From: Gentiana macrophylla | Taxonomy: Eukaryota; Streptophyta; Magnoliopsida; Gentianales; Gentianaceae | Assembly (NCBI GenBank): GCA_026214975.1 | Contig: CM047806.1 | Span: 79,593,599-79,657,598, forward strand | Reading direction: 5' to 3' | Length of the DNA stretch: 64,000 nt | Shown: positions 25,196 to 37,250 of the stretch, in pieces | Numbering within the stretch: the stretch's first letter is position 1 | How the letters are laid out: each line of letters begins with the position of its first letter | Position numbers and translations under genes: made by a program | The notes under the pieces: model-generated | The model's database searches: none | What the model was told of the DNA's origin: nothing | Seen by the model: only the letters and a program-made list of their open reading frames with translations

Positions 25196-25738
25196 TAGTG
25201 TTGTTAAACGAACAGAGCCGCTCGTGAACAAGCTCATGTTCGGCTCATTAGTGTTCGTGATCGTTTGTTCATTTAGCTTAACGAGCTGAGCTCGAACATG
25301 ACTGTAGGCTCGTTTGCTTAACGAGCCGAGCTCGAGCTTGGTTCATGAACGTTCGATTATGTTCGTGAACATGTTTGAAAACATGCTTATATAATGTTCG
25401 CGAACATGCTTATATAAATACATCAATTTACAGTAACCCTGACTCAAAAGAGGATAATTCATTCATCTAATAGATATTATAGATTTGCACTTTATGTTTT
25501 ATATTTTAACGAACCGAACTCGAGCCGAATTCGAGCCAAAGTCGGGCCAAAAGGAAAAAAATATGTCTAACGAGCCGAGCTCGAACGAGCTCGAATGTTT
25601 CATCTTTTAAACGAGCCGAGCTCGAACAGAATTTTTTGTTCGTTTATCAAACGAACGAGCTCGAACGAGCTTATGAGCTAAACGAGCTCGAGTTTGAACC
25701 ACCAATACTCGGCTCGACTCGGCTCGTTAACTGCTCTA
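25196..25738. mobile_element. hAT-like MITE
   Basis: A 543 bp insertion in the 3' LTR with a perfect 8-bp target duplication GCCACAGT (25188-25195 and 25739-25746). The ends are imperfect inverted repeats: TAGTGTTGTTAAACGA at the left and, reading inward from the right, TAGAGCAGTTAACGAG. The 8-bp duplication and short TA(G)-type termini fit the hAT superfamily. The interior is built of many GAGCTCGAACGAGCTCG-like words and their complements, so the RNA or single strand would fold strongly. No coding capacity. Confidence 0.88.
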
Positions 25739-28700
25739 GCCACAGTCAAATAAAAAGTAAGAAAATTAGTTTCTTGCCTTAGTCATTAAGAGGAGAAAAA
25801 CCTAGGGTTTTTCTTGGAAATATTCGAGGAGGTTCTACGGCGAGGATCGAAGTCCACCAATCGTCGCTAGGAGATACAATCCAGAAGACTACGGCTTCTC
25901 CCTTGATCGATTTTATCATCTCTCTCCGGTTTGGTAAATCTACTAACCTTCTTGTAGAGATTAATTAATTATGTGAATTATAATCGTAGTAAAATCGCAT
26001 ACGAATTTATTCGTAGCTTCCGCTGTGCATGATCGAGTGTCTCGATCGGTGCTGTGATCAGATCTGACGATCCAATTAGGGATCGGATCCGGATTCGGGT
26101 TTCAATATATCCAGCATAAATAAAATAACGAACTTTTTTTTCGTACTTTTTTTGTACCCTCCGATTACTTAACGGTGTGATTTTTGATTCCTTGTACAAG
26201 GCCATTTGGGTGTCCGTTTCGCCTGCCGTTTGCACCATCGTGCCTTATACATCGTTGTAGTCGATATCACATCGTTAGTACAAAGATAATTACAAACCTT
26301 TTTTTTGTACTTTTTTTATAACCACAGAGTACTTAACGGTGTGAGTTTTGATACCTTGTACAAGGCAATTCTGGTCTCCGTTTTCCATGCCGTTTGAGGC
26401 GGCGTGCCTTATTTATCGTTCTGGTCGATATCACATCAGTACTTCCAAGAAAATTACAAACGATTTTAATCGTACTTTTTTTTTTGTACCCATAGAGTAC
26501 TTAACGGTGTGATTTTGATTCCTTGTACAAGACCATTCTAATGTCCATTTTGCCTGTCGTTTCCACCGCCGTGCCGTATTTATTGTTGTGGTCGATATCA
26601 CATCGCCACTACAAAGAAAATTACAAAACTTTTTTCATACTTTTTTATACCCAATGATTACTTAACGGTGTGATTTTTGATTCCTTGTACTTGGCCATTC
26701 TAGTCTCCGTTTAGCATGCCGTTTGCACCGACGTGTCTTATTTATCGTTCTGGTCGATATCACATCAGTACTTCAAAGAAAATTACTTTTTTTTGTACTT
26801 TTTTCATACCCATATATTACTTAACGGTGTGATTTTTGATTCCTTGTACAAGGCCATTCGGGTGTCCGTTTTGCATGCCGTTTGCATCGACGCGTCTTAT
26901 TTAACTTTCTGGTCGATATCACATTGTTACATGAAAGAAAATTACAAACTTTTTTTTTTGAAATTTTTTTGTACCCACAGATTACTTAACGGTGTGATTT
27001 TTGATTCCTTGTAGAAGGACATTCCAGTGTCCGTTTCGCATGCCGTTGGCACCGCCGTGCGTTATTTATCGTTGTGGTCGATATCACATCGTTACTTCAA
27101 AGATAATTAATAACCAACCTTTTTTTCATACTTTTTTTGTACCCACAGTGTACTTAACGGTGTGATTTTTGATACCTTGTACAGGGCCATTCTGGTGTCT
27201 GTTTCGCATGCCGCTTGCACCGCCGTGCCTTATTTATCGTTGTGGTCGATATCACATCGTTACTGGAAAGATAATTACAAACCTTTTTTCGTACTTTTTT
27301 TGTACCCACAGAGTACTTAACGGTGTGATTTTTGATACCTTGTACAAGGCCATTCTGATCTCCGTTTTGCTTGCCGTTTGCACCGGCGTGCCTTATTTAT
27401 CGTCCCGGTCGATATCACTTCAGTATTTCAAATAAAATTAAAAAAAAAATCATACTTTTTTTGTACCCACCGAATACTTAATGGTGTGATTTTTGATTCC
27501 TTATATAAGGCCATTCGGGTGTCCGTTTCGCCTGCCGTTTGCACCGCCGTGCCTTATTTATCGTTGTGGTTGATATCACATCGTTACTTCAAAAATAATT
27601 ACAAACACTTTTTTTCATACTTTTTTTGTACCCAATGATTACTTAACGGTGTGATTTTTGATTCCTTGTACAAGGCCATTCTAGTGTCCGTTTCGCATGC
27701 CGTTTACACCGATTTGTCTTATTTAACTTTCTGGTCGATATCACATAGTTATTTCAATGAGAATTACAAACGTTTTTTTTCGTACTTTTTTATGTACCCA
27801 TATATTACTTAATGGTGTGATTTTTGATTCCTTGTTCAAGTCCATTTGGGTGTCCGTTTCGCCTGCCGTTTGCACCTCCGTACCTTAATTATCGTTGGGG
27901 TCGATATCAAATCGTTACTTCAAAGATAATTACAATCCTATTTTTTTGTACTTTTTTTATACCTTTAGAGTACTTAACGGTGTGATTTTTGATTCCTCGT
28001 ACAAGGCCATTCTATTGTCTGTTTTGTCTGCTGTTTGAACCGCCGTGCCTTATTTATCGTTGTGGTCGATATCACATCGTTACTTCAAAAATAATTACAA
28101 ACCTTTTTTTGTACGTTATTGTACCAACCGATTAGTTCACGGTGTGATTTTTGATTCATTGTACAAAGCAATTCGGGTGTCCGTTTCGCATGCCGTTTAC
28201 GCCGATTTGTCTTATTTAACTTTCTGGTCGATATCACATAGTTACTTCAGAGAATTAAAAACTTTTTTTCGTACTTTTTTTTTGTAACCATGGAGTTCTA
28301 AACGGTGTGATTTTTGATTCCTTGTACAAGGCCATTCGGGAGTTCGTTTTGCCTGTCGTTTGCACCGCCGAACCATATTTATCGTTGTGGTCGATATCAC
28401 ATCGTTACTTCAAAGATAATTACAAACCTGTTTTTTGTACCTTTTTTATACCCACCGATTACTTAACAATGTGATTTTTCATTACTTGTACAAGACCATT
28501 CGGGTGTCCGTTTCGCATGCCGTTTACGCAGTTTTTTTTATCTTATTTAACTTTCTGGACGATATCACATAGTTACTTCAATGAGAATTACAAAAAAAAA
28601 TTTCGTACTTTTTTTGATACACATAGAGTACTTAACGGTGTGATTTTTGATTCCTTGTACAATGCCATTCGGCTGTCCGTTTCGCCTGCCGTTTGCACCG

Positions 28701-31700
28701 CCGTACCTTATTTATCGTTGTTGTCGATATCACATCGTTACTTCAAAGATAATTACAAACCTTTTTTTTTATACTTTTTTTATACCCACCGATTACTTAA
28801 CGGTGTGATTTTTGATTCCTTGTACAAGGCCATTCGGGTGTCCGTTTCGTATGCCTTTTAAGCCGATTTGTCTTATTTAACTTTCTGGTCGATATAACAT
28901 AGTTACTTCAAAGAGAATTACAAACGTTTTTTTTCGTAGTTTTTTGTACCCAAAGACTACTTAACGGTGTGATTTTTGATTCCTTGTACAAGGCCATTCT
29001 AGTGTCCGTTTTGCCTGCCATTTGCACTGCCGTGCCTTATTTATCGTTGTGGTCGATATCACATCGTTACTTCAAAGATGTTTACAAACCTTTTTTTTTC
29101 GTACTTTTTTTGTACCAACAGATTACTTAATATTGTGATTTTTGATACCTTGTACAAGGTCATTCTGGACTCCGTTTTGCGTGCCGTTTGCGCCGGTGTA
29201 CCTTATTTATCATTTTTTATTCCTTGTACAAGTCCATTTGGGTGTGCCTTATTTATCGTTGTGGTCGATATCACATCACTAGTGCAAAAAAAATTACGAA
29301 CTTTTATTCATACTTTTTTGTACCCACCGATTACTTAACGGTGTGATTTTTGATTCCTTGTACAAGGCCATTCGGGTGTCCGTTTCGCCTGCCGTTTGCA
29401 CCGCCGTGCCTTATTTATCGTTCTGGTCAATATCACATCGTTACTTCAAAGATAATAACAAACAATTTTTTTATACTTTTTTTGTACACAATGATTACTT
29501 AACGGTGTGATTTTTTATTCCTTATACAAGGCCATTCTAGTGTCCATTTCGCATGCCGTTTACGCCGATTTGTTTTATTTAACTTTCTGGTCGATATCAC
29601 ATAATTACTTCAAAAAAATTACAAACGTTTTTTTTCGTATTTTTTTATACCCACCGATTACATAACGGTGTGATTTTTGATTCCTAGTAAAAGGCCATTC
29701 GGGTGTCTGTTTCGCATGCCGTTTACGCCGATTTGTCTTATTTAACTTTCTGGTGGATATCACATAGTTATTTCAAAGAGAATTACAAACATTTTTTTTC
29801 GTACTTTTTTGTGTACCTATAGATTACTTAATGATGTGATTTTTGATTCTTGTACAAGTCCATTCGGGTGTCCGTTTCGCCATCCGTTTGCACCGCCGTG
29901 CCTTATTTATCGTTGTGGTCGATATCACATCGTTACATCAAAGATAATTACAAACCTTTTTTTTGTAGTTTTTTTTATACCCACCGATTACTTAAAGGTG
30001 TGATTTTTGATTCCTTGTACAAGGCCATTCGGGTGTCCGTTTCGCATGCCATTTACGCCAATTTTCATCTCATTTAGTTTTCTGGTCGATATCACATAGT
30101 TACTTCAAAGAGAATTATAAACTTTTTTTTCGTACTTTTTTTTGTACCCATCGTGTACTTAACGGTGTGATTTTTTATTCCTTGTACAATGCCATTCGGG
30201 TGTCCGTTTCGCCTGCCGTTTGCACCGCCGAACCATATTTATCGTTGTGGTCGATATCACATCGTTACTTTAAAGATAATTACAAACCTTTTTTTTGTAT
30301 TTTTTTTATACCCACCGATTACTTAATGGTGTGATTTTTGATTCCTTGTACAAGGCCATTCTGGTGTCCGTTTCGCATCCTGTTTACGCCGATTTGTCTT
30401 ATTTAACTTTCTGGTCGATATCACATAGTTACTTCAAAGAGAATTACAAACGTTTTGTTTCGTACTTTTTTGGTACCCATAGAGTACTTAACGGTGTGAT
30501 TTTTGATTCCTTGTACAAGGCCATTCTAGTGTCCGTTTCGCATGTCGTATGCGCCGCCGTGCCTTATTTATTGTTTTGGTCAATATAACATTGTTCTTTC
30601 AAAGATAATTTCAAACCTTTTTTTTCGTACTTTTTTTATACCCACCGATTATTTCAAGGTGTGATTTTTGATTCCTTGTACAAGACCATTCGGGTGTCCG
30701 TTTCGCATGCCGTTTACGCCGATTTGTCTTATTTAACTTTCTGGTCGATATCACATAGTTACTTCAAGAGAATTACAAACGTTTTTTTCATACTTTTTTC
30801 GTACCCATAGAGTACTTAACAGTGTCATTTATGATTCCTTGTACACGGCCATTCTAGTGTCCGTTTTGCCTGCCGTTTGCACCGTCGTGCCTTATTTATC
30901 ATTGTGGTCGATATCATATCGTTGCTTCAAAGATAATTACAAACCTTTTTTCATACTTTTGTTATACCCACCGATTACATAACGGTGTGATTTTTGAATC
31001 CTTGTACAAGGCCATTCGGGTGTCCGTTTTGCATGCCGTTTACGCCGATTTGTCTTATTTATCTTTCTGGTCGATATCACATAGTTGCTTCAAAGAGAAT
31101 TACAAACATTTTTTTCGTACTTTTTTGTACCCATAGAGTACTTAACGGTGTGAATTTTGATTCCTTGTACAAGGCCATTCTAGTGTCCGTTTTGCTTGCC
31201 GTTTGCAACGCCATAGCTTTTTTATCACTGTGGTCGATATCACATCGTTACTTCAAAAATAATTACAAACCTTTTTTTTGTACTTTTTTTGTACCCACAG
31301 AGTACTTAACTGTGTGATTTTTGATTCATTGTACAAGACCATTCTGGTCTCCGTTTTGCTTGCCGTTTGAGCCGGCGTGCCTTATTTATCGTTCTGGTCG
31401 ATATCACATCAGTACTTCAAAGAAAATTACAAACTTTTTTTCATACTTTTTTTGTACCCACCGAGTACTTAACGGTGTGATTTTTGATTCTTTGCACAAG
31501 GCCATTCTCGTGTCCGTTATGCCTGCCGTTTGCACCGCCGTGCCTTAGTTATCGTTGTGGTCAATATCCAATCATTATTTCAAAGAAAATTACAAAACAT
31601 TTTTTTCGTACCCTTTTCATACCTATAGATTACTTAACGGGGTTATTTTTGATTCCTTGTACAAGGCCATTCATGTGTGCCTTATTTATCGTTGATGTGG

Positions 31701-33479
31701 ATGTCACATCAGTACTTCAAAGAAAATTACAAAGTTTTTTTTTGTACTTTTTTTGTACCCACCTATTACTTAACGATGTGATTATCGATTCCTTGTACAA
31801 GGCCATTCGGGTGTCCGATTCGCATGCCGATTACGCCGCCGTGCCTTATTTAACGTTCTGGTCGATATCACATCGTTACGTCGAAGAAAATCAAAATTAT
31901 TTTTTGTACTTTTTTCATACCCATAGATTACTTAACGGTGTGATTTTTGATTCCTATTACATTGTCATACGGGTGTCCGTTTTGCATGCCGTTTGCACCG
32001 ACGTGTCTTATTTAACTTTCTGGTCGATATCACATCGATACTTCAAAGAAACTTACAAACCATTTTTTTCATACTTTTTTCATACCCACAGAGTACATAA
32101 TGGTATGATTTTTGATTCATTGTACAAGGCCATTAGGGTATCCGTTTTGCATGCCGTTTGCGCCGCCGTGCCTTATTTATCGTTCTGGTCGATATCATAT
32201 AGTTATTTCAAGAAGAATTACAAACGTTTTTTCATAATTTTTTGTACACATAAAGTACTTAACGGTGTGATTTTTGATTCCTTGTACAAGGCCATTCGGG
32301 TGTCCGTTTCGCATGCCGTTTACGCCGATTTTTGTCTTATTTAAGTTTCTAGTCGATATCACATTGTCACTTCAAAGAGAATTACAAATTTTATTTTTCG
32401 TACTTTTTTTTGTTCCCATAGAGTACTTAACGGTGTGATTTTTTAATCCTTGTACAAGATCATTCGGGTGTCCGTTTCGCATGCCGTTTACCCCGATTTG
32501 TCTTATTTAACTTTTTGGTCGATATCACATAGTTACTTCAAAGAGAATTACAAACGTTTTTTTCGTACTTTTTTTTGTACCCATATAGTACTTAACCGTG
32601 TGATGTTTGATTCCTTGTACATGGCCATTCTAGTGTCCGTTTCGCATGCCGTTTGCCCTGCCGTGCTTTATTTATCGTTGTGGTCGATATCACATTGTTA
32701 CTTCAAAGATAATTACAAACCTTTTTTTGTACTTTTTTTTATACCCATCGATTACTTCACGGTGTGATTTTTGATTCCTTGTACAAGGCCATTCGGGTGT
32801 CCGTTTCGCATGCCGTTTACGCCGATTTGTCTTATTTAACTTTCTGATTGATATCACATAGTTACTTAAAAGAGAATTACAAACATTTTTTTTCGTACTT
32901 TTTTTTTTACCCATAGAGTACTTAACGGTGTGATTTTTGATTCCTTGTACAAGGCCATGCTAGTGTCAAATTTGCCTTCCGTTTGTACCGCCGTGCATTA
33001 TTTATCATTGTGATCGATATCACATTGTTACTTCAAAGATAATTACAAACCTTTTTTCATACTTTTTTATACCCACCGATTACTTAACGGTGTGATTTTT
33101 GATTCCTTGTACACGGCCATTCTGGTGTCCGTTTCGCATGCCGTTTACGCCGATTTGTCTTATTTAACTTTCTGGTCGATATCACATAGTTACTTCAAAG
33201 AGAATTACAAACGTTTTTTTTGTTCTTTTTTTGTACCCATAGAGTATTTAACGGTGTGATTTTTGATTCCTTGTACAAGGCCTTTCTAGTGTCCGTTTTG
33301 CATGCCGTTTCCACCGCCGTGCCTTATTTATCGTTGTGGTCGATATCACATCATTACTTCAAAGATAATTACAAACCTTTTCTTGTACTTTTTTTATACC
33401 CACCGATTACTTAACGGTGTGATTTTTGATTCCTTGTACATGACCATTCAGGTGTCCGTTTCGCCTGCCGTTTGCACCG

Positions 33480-36390
33480 CCGTACCTTATTTGTCGTTGT
33501 GGTCGAAATCACATTGTTACTTCAAAAGATAATTACAAATCTTTTCTTTTGTACTTTTTTTATACCCACTGATTACTAACCGGTGTTATTTTTGATTCCT
33601 GGTACAAGGCCATTCGGGTGTCTGTTTCGCATGCCGTTTACGCCGATTTGTCTTATTTAACTTTCTGGTCGATATCACATAGTTACTTCAAAGAGAATTA
33701 CAATCATTTTTTTTTCGTACAATTTTTTGTACCCGTAGAGTACTTAACGTTGTGATTTTAGATTCCTTTTACAAGGCCATTCTAGTGTCCGTTTCCCATG
33801 CCGTTTACACCGCCATGCCTTATTTATCGTTGTTGTCGATATCACATCATTACTACAAAGATAATCACAAACCTTTTTTTCGTATTTTTTTTATACCCAC
33901 CGATTACTTAACGGTGTGATTTTTGATTCCTTGTACAAGGCCATTCGGGTGTCCGGTTCGCTTGCCCTTTACCCCGATTTGTCTTATTTAACTTTCTGGT
34001 CGATATCACATAGTTACTTCAAAGAGAATTACACACGTTTTTTCGTACTTTATTTTGTACCCATAGAGTACTTAACCGTGTGATGTTTGATTCCTTGTAC
34101 AAGGCCATTCTAGTGTCCGTTCCGCATGCCGTTTGCACCGCCGTGCCTTATTTATCGTTGTGGTCGATATCACATCGTTACTTCAAAGATAATCACATAT
34201 CTTTTTTCCTACTTTTTTTATTCCCACCGATTACTTCACGTTGTGATTTTTGATTCCTTGTACAAGACCATTCGGGTGTCCGTTTCGCATGCCGTTAAAG
34301 CCGATTTGTCTTATTTAACTTTCTGATGGATATCACATAGTTACTTAAAAGAGAATTACAAACATTTTTTTTCGTACTTTTTTTGTACCCATAGAGTACT
34401 TAACGGTGTTATTTTTGATTCCTTGTACAAGGCCATTCTAGTGTCCGTTTTGCCTACCTTTTGCACCGCCGTACCTTATTTATCGTTGTGATCGATATCA
34501 CATCGTTACTTCAAAGATAATTACAAACCTTTTTTTCGTACTGTTTTTATACCCACCGATTACTTAACGGTGTGATTTTCTATTCCTTGTACATGGCCAT
34601 TCAGGTGTCCGTTTAGCATGCCGTTTACGCCGATTTGTCTTATTTAACTTTCTGGTCGATATCACATAGTTGGTTCAAAGAGAATTACAAACGTTTTTTT
34701 TGTTCTTTTTTTGTACCCATAGAGTATTTAACGGTGTGATTTTTGATTCCGTGTACAAGGCCATTCTAGTGTCCGTTTCGCATGCCGTTTGCACTGCCGT
34801 GCCTTATTTATCGTTGTGGTCGATATCACATCGTTACTTCAAAGATAATTACAGACCTTTTTTGTACTTTTCTTATACCCACCGATTACTTAACGGTGTG
34901 ATTTTTGATTCCTTGTACATGGCAATTCAGGTGTCCGTTTCACCTGCCGTTTGCACCGCCGTACCTTATTTATCGTTGTGGTCGAATTCACAATGTTACT
35001 TCAAAGATAATTACAAATCTTTTCTTTTGTACTTTTTTTATACCCACCGATTACTTAACGGTGTGATTTTTAATTCCTTGTACAAGGCCATTCAGGTGTC
35101 TGTTTCGCATGCCGTTTACGCCGATTTGTCTTATTTAACTTTCTGGTCGATATCACATAGTTACTTCAAAGAGAATTACAATCGGTTTTTTTCCATTCAA
35201 TTTTTTGTACCCATAGAGTACTTAACGGTGTGATTTTTGATTCCTTTTACAAGGCCATTCTAGTGTCCGTTTCCCATGCCGTTTGCACCGCCATGCCTTA
35301 TTTATCGTTGTGGTCGATATCACATCATTACTACAAAGATAATCACAAACCTTTTTTCGTACTTTTTTTATACCCACCGATTACTTAATGGTGTGATTTT
35401 CGATTCCTTGTAAAATGCCATTCGGGTGTCCATTTCGCAAGCCGTTTACCCCGATTTGTCGGTATCACATAGTTACTTCAAAGAGAATTACAAACGTTTT
35501 TTTCGTACTTTTTTTTTGTACCCATAGAGTACTTAACCACGTGATGTTTTATTCCTTGTACAAGGCCATTCTAGTGTCCGTTTCGCATGCCGTTTGCACC
35601 GCCGTGCCTTATTTATCGTTGTGGTCGATATCACATCATTACTTCAAAGATAATTACAAACCTTTTTTCGTACTTTTTTATACCCACCGATTACTTCACG
35701 GTGTGATTTTTGATTCCTTGTACAAGGCCATTCGGGTGTCCGTTTCACATGCCGTTTACGCTGATTCGTCTTATTTAACTTTCTGGTCGATATCACATAG
35801 TTGGTTTCAAAGAGAATTACAAACGATTTTTTTTTGTTCTTTTTTTGTACCCATAGAGTATTTAACGGTGTGATTTTTGATTCCTTGTACAAGGCCATTC
35901 TAGTGTCCGTTTCGCATAACGTTTGCACTGCCGTGCCTTATTTATCGTTGTGGTCGATATCACATCGTTACTTCAAAGATAATTACAGAACTTTTTTTGT
36001 ACTTTTTTTATACCCACCGATTACTTAACGGTGTGATTTTTGATTCCTTGTACATGACAATTCAGGTGTCCGTTTCGCCTACCGTTTGCACCGCCGTACC
36101 TTATTTATCGTTGTGGTCGAATTCACAATGTTACTTCAAAGAAAATTACAAATCTTTTCTTTTGTACTTTTTTATACCCACCGATTACTTAACGGTGTGA
36201 TTTTTGATTCCTTGTACAACGCCATTCGGGTATCTGTTTCGCATGCCGTTTACACCGATTTGCCTTATTTAACTTTCTGGTCGATATCACATAGTTACTT
36301 CAAAGAGAATTACAATCGGTTTTTTTTTCATACAATTTTTTCGTACCCATAGAGTACTTAACGGTGTGATTTTTGATTCCTTTTACAAGG
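33480..36390 (+). repeat. Multi-monomer duplications inside the core
   Basis: The private word GTCGAATTCACAATG occurs at 34981 and 36116 (1135 bp, seven monomers), each followed by AATCTTTTCTTTTGTAC. A close relative occurs at about 33502, nine monomers upstream. Monomers around each also match in order (for example the TTGTTCTTTTTTTGTACCC unit upstream and the TTCCCATGCCGTTTGC unit downstream). This indicates block exchange on a scale above the dimer. Confidence 0.7.
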
Positions 36391-37250
36391 CCATTCTAGG
36401 GTCCGTTTCCCATGCCGTTTGCACCGCCATGCCTTATTTATCGTTGTGGTCGATATCACATCATTACTACAAAGATAATCACAAAACTTTTTTCGTACTT
36501 TTTTTGTACCCACCGATTACTTAATGGTGTGATTTTTGATTCCTTGTACAAGGCCATTCGGGTGTCCGTTTCGCATGCCGTTTACCCCTATTTGTCGGTA
36601 TCACATAGTTACTTCAAAGAGAATTACAAACGTTTTTTCATACTTTTTTTTGTACCCATAGATTACTTAACCGTGTGATGTTTTAGTCCTTGTACAAGGC
36701 CATTCTAGTGTCCGTTTCGCATGCCGTTTGCACCGCCGTGCCTTATTTATCGTTGTGGTCGATATCACATCGTTACTTCAAAGATAATTACAAACCTTTT
36801 TTCGTACTTTTTTATACCCACCAATTACTTCACGTTGTGATTTTTGATTCCTTGTACAAGACCATTCGGGTGTCCGTTTCGCATGCCGTTTAAGCCGATT
36901 TGTCTTATTTAACTTTCTGATGGATATCACATAGTTACTTAAAAGAGAATTACAAACATTTTTTTCGTACTTTTTTTTGTACCCATAGAGTACTTAACGG
37001 TGTGATTTTTGATTCCTTGTACAAGGCCATTCTAGTGTCCGTTTTGCCTGTCGTTTGCACCACCGTGCCTTATTTATCGTTGTGATCGATATCACATCGT
37101 TATTTCAAAGATAATTACAAACCTTTTTTTGTACTTTTTTTTATACCCACCGATTACTTAACGGTGTGATTTTTGATTCCTTGTACACGGCCATTCAGGT
37201 CTCCGTTTCGCATGCCGTTTACGCCGATTTGTCTTATTTAACTTTCTGGT

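Larger units (their letters stand above)
10456..26116 (+). mobile_element. Old Ty1/copia retrotransposon (Angela/BARE-like), nested in satellite
   Basis: A complete but decayed LTR retrotransposon. Parts in order: 5' LTR (10456-12267), initiator-Met PBS (from 12270), a ~2.5 kb untranslated leader, remnants of pol ending in RNase H, a polypurine tract next to the 3' LTR, and a 3' LTR split by two later insertions. Flanks show a 5-bp target duplication with one mismatch. The LTRs begin TGTT and end AGCA. The integrase to RT to RNase H order is that of copia. LTR length (~1.8 kb), LTR start words (TGTTGGAAGTAGCGCCCGAA) and the long leader resemble the Angela/BARE (Tork-group) lineage; that lineage call is inference. 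Many stops and indels, and clear differences between its two LTRs, make it old and inactive. Confidence 0.9.
18187..26116 (+). repeat. 3' LTR of the copia element, interrupted twice
   Basis: Begins TGTTTGAAGTAACGCC and ends TATATCCAGCA. LTR sequence occupies 18187-18717, 24290-25195 and 25739-26116; the gaps are a CACTA element and a MITE. Total LTR length without insertions is close to that of the 5' LTR. A TATA-like CTATATAAATAG at 25141-25152, better kept than in the 5' LTR, is followed by AGAGTTCCTCCCA. The LTR end faces satellite. Confidence 0.92.

Noticed and set aside
31484..32344. 286-residue ORF and dozens of similar ORFs with repeats such as VIFDSLYKAIRVSVSHAV across the satellite
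   Set aside because: They follow the monomer because its length is near a multiple of three. T-tract length changes shift frames constantly, starts and stops are irregular, and both strands show such ORFs. No domain or conserved start context.
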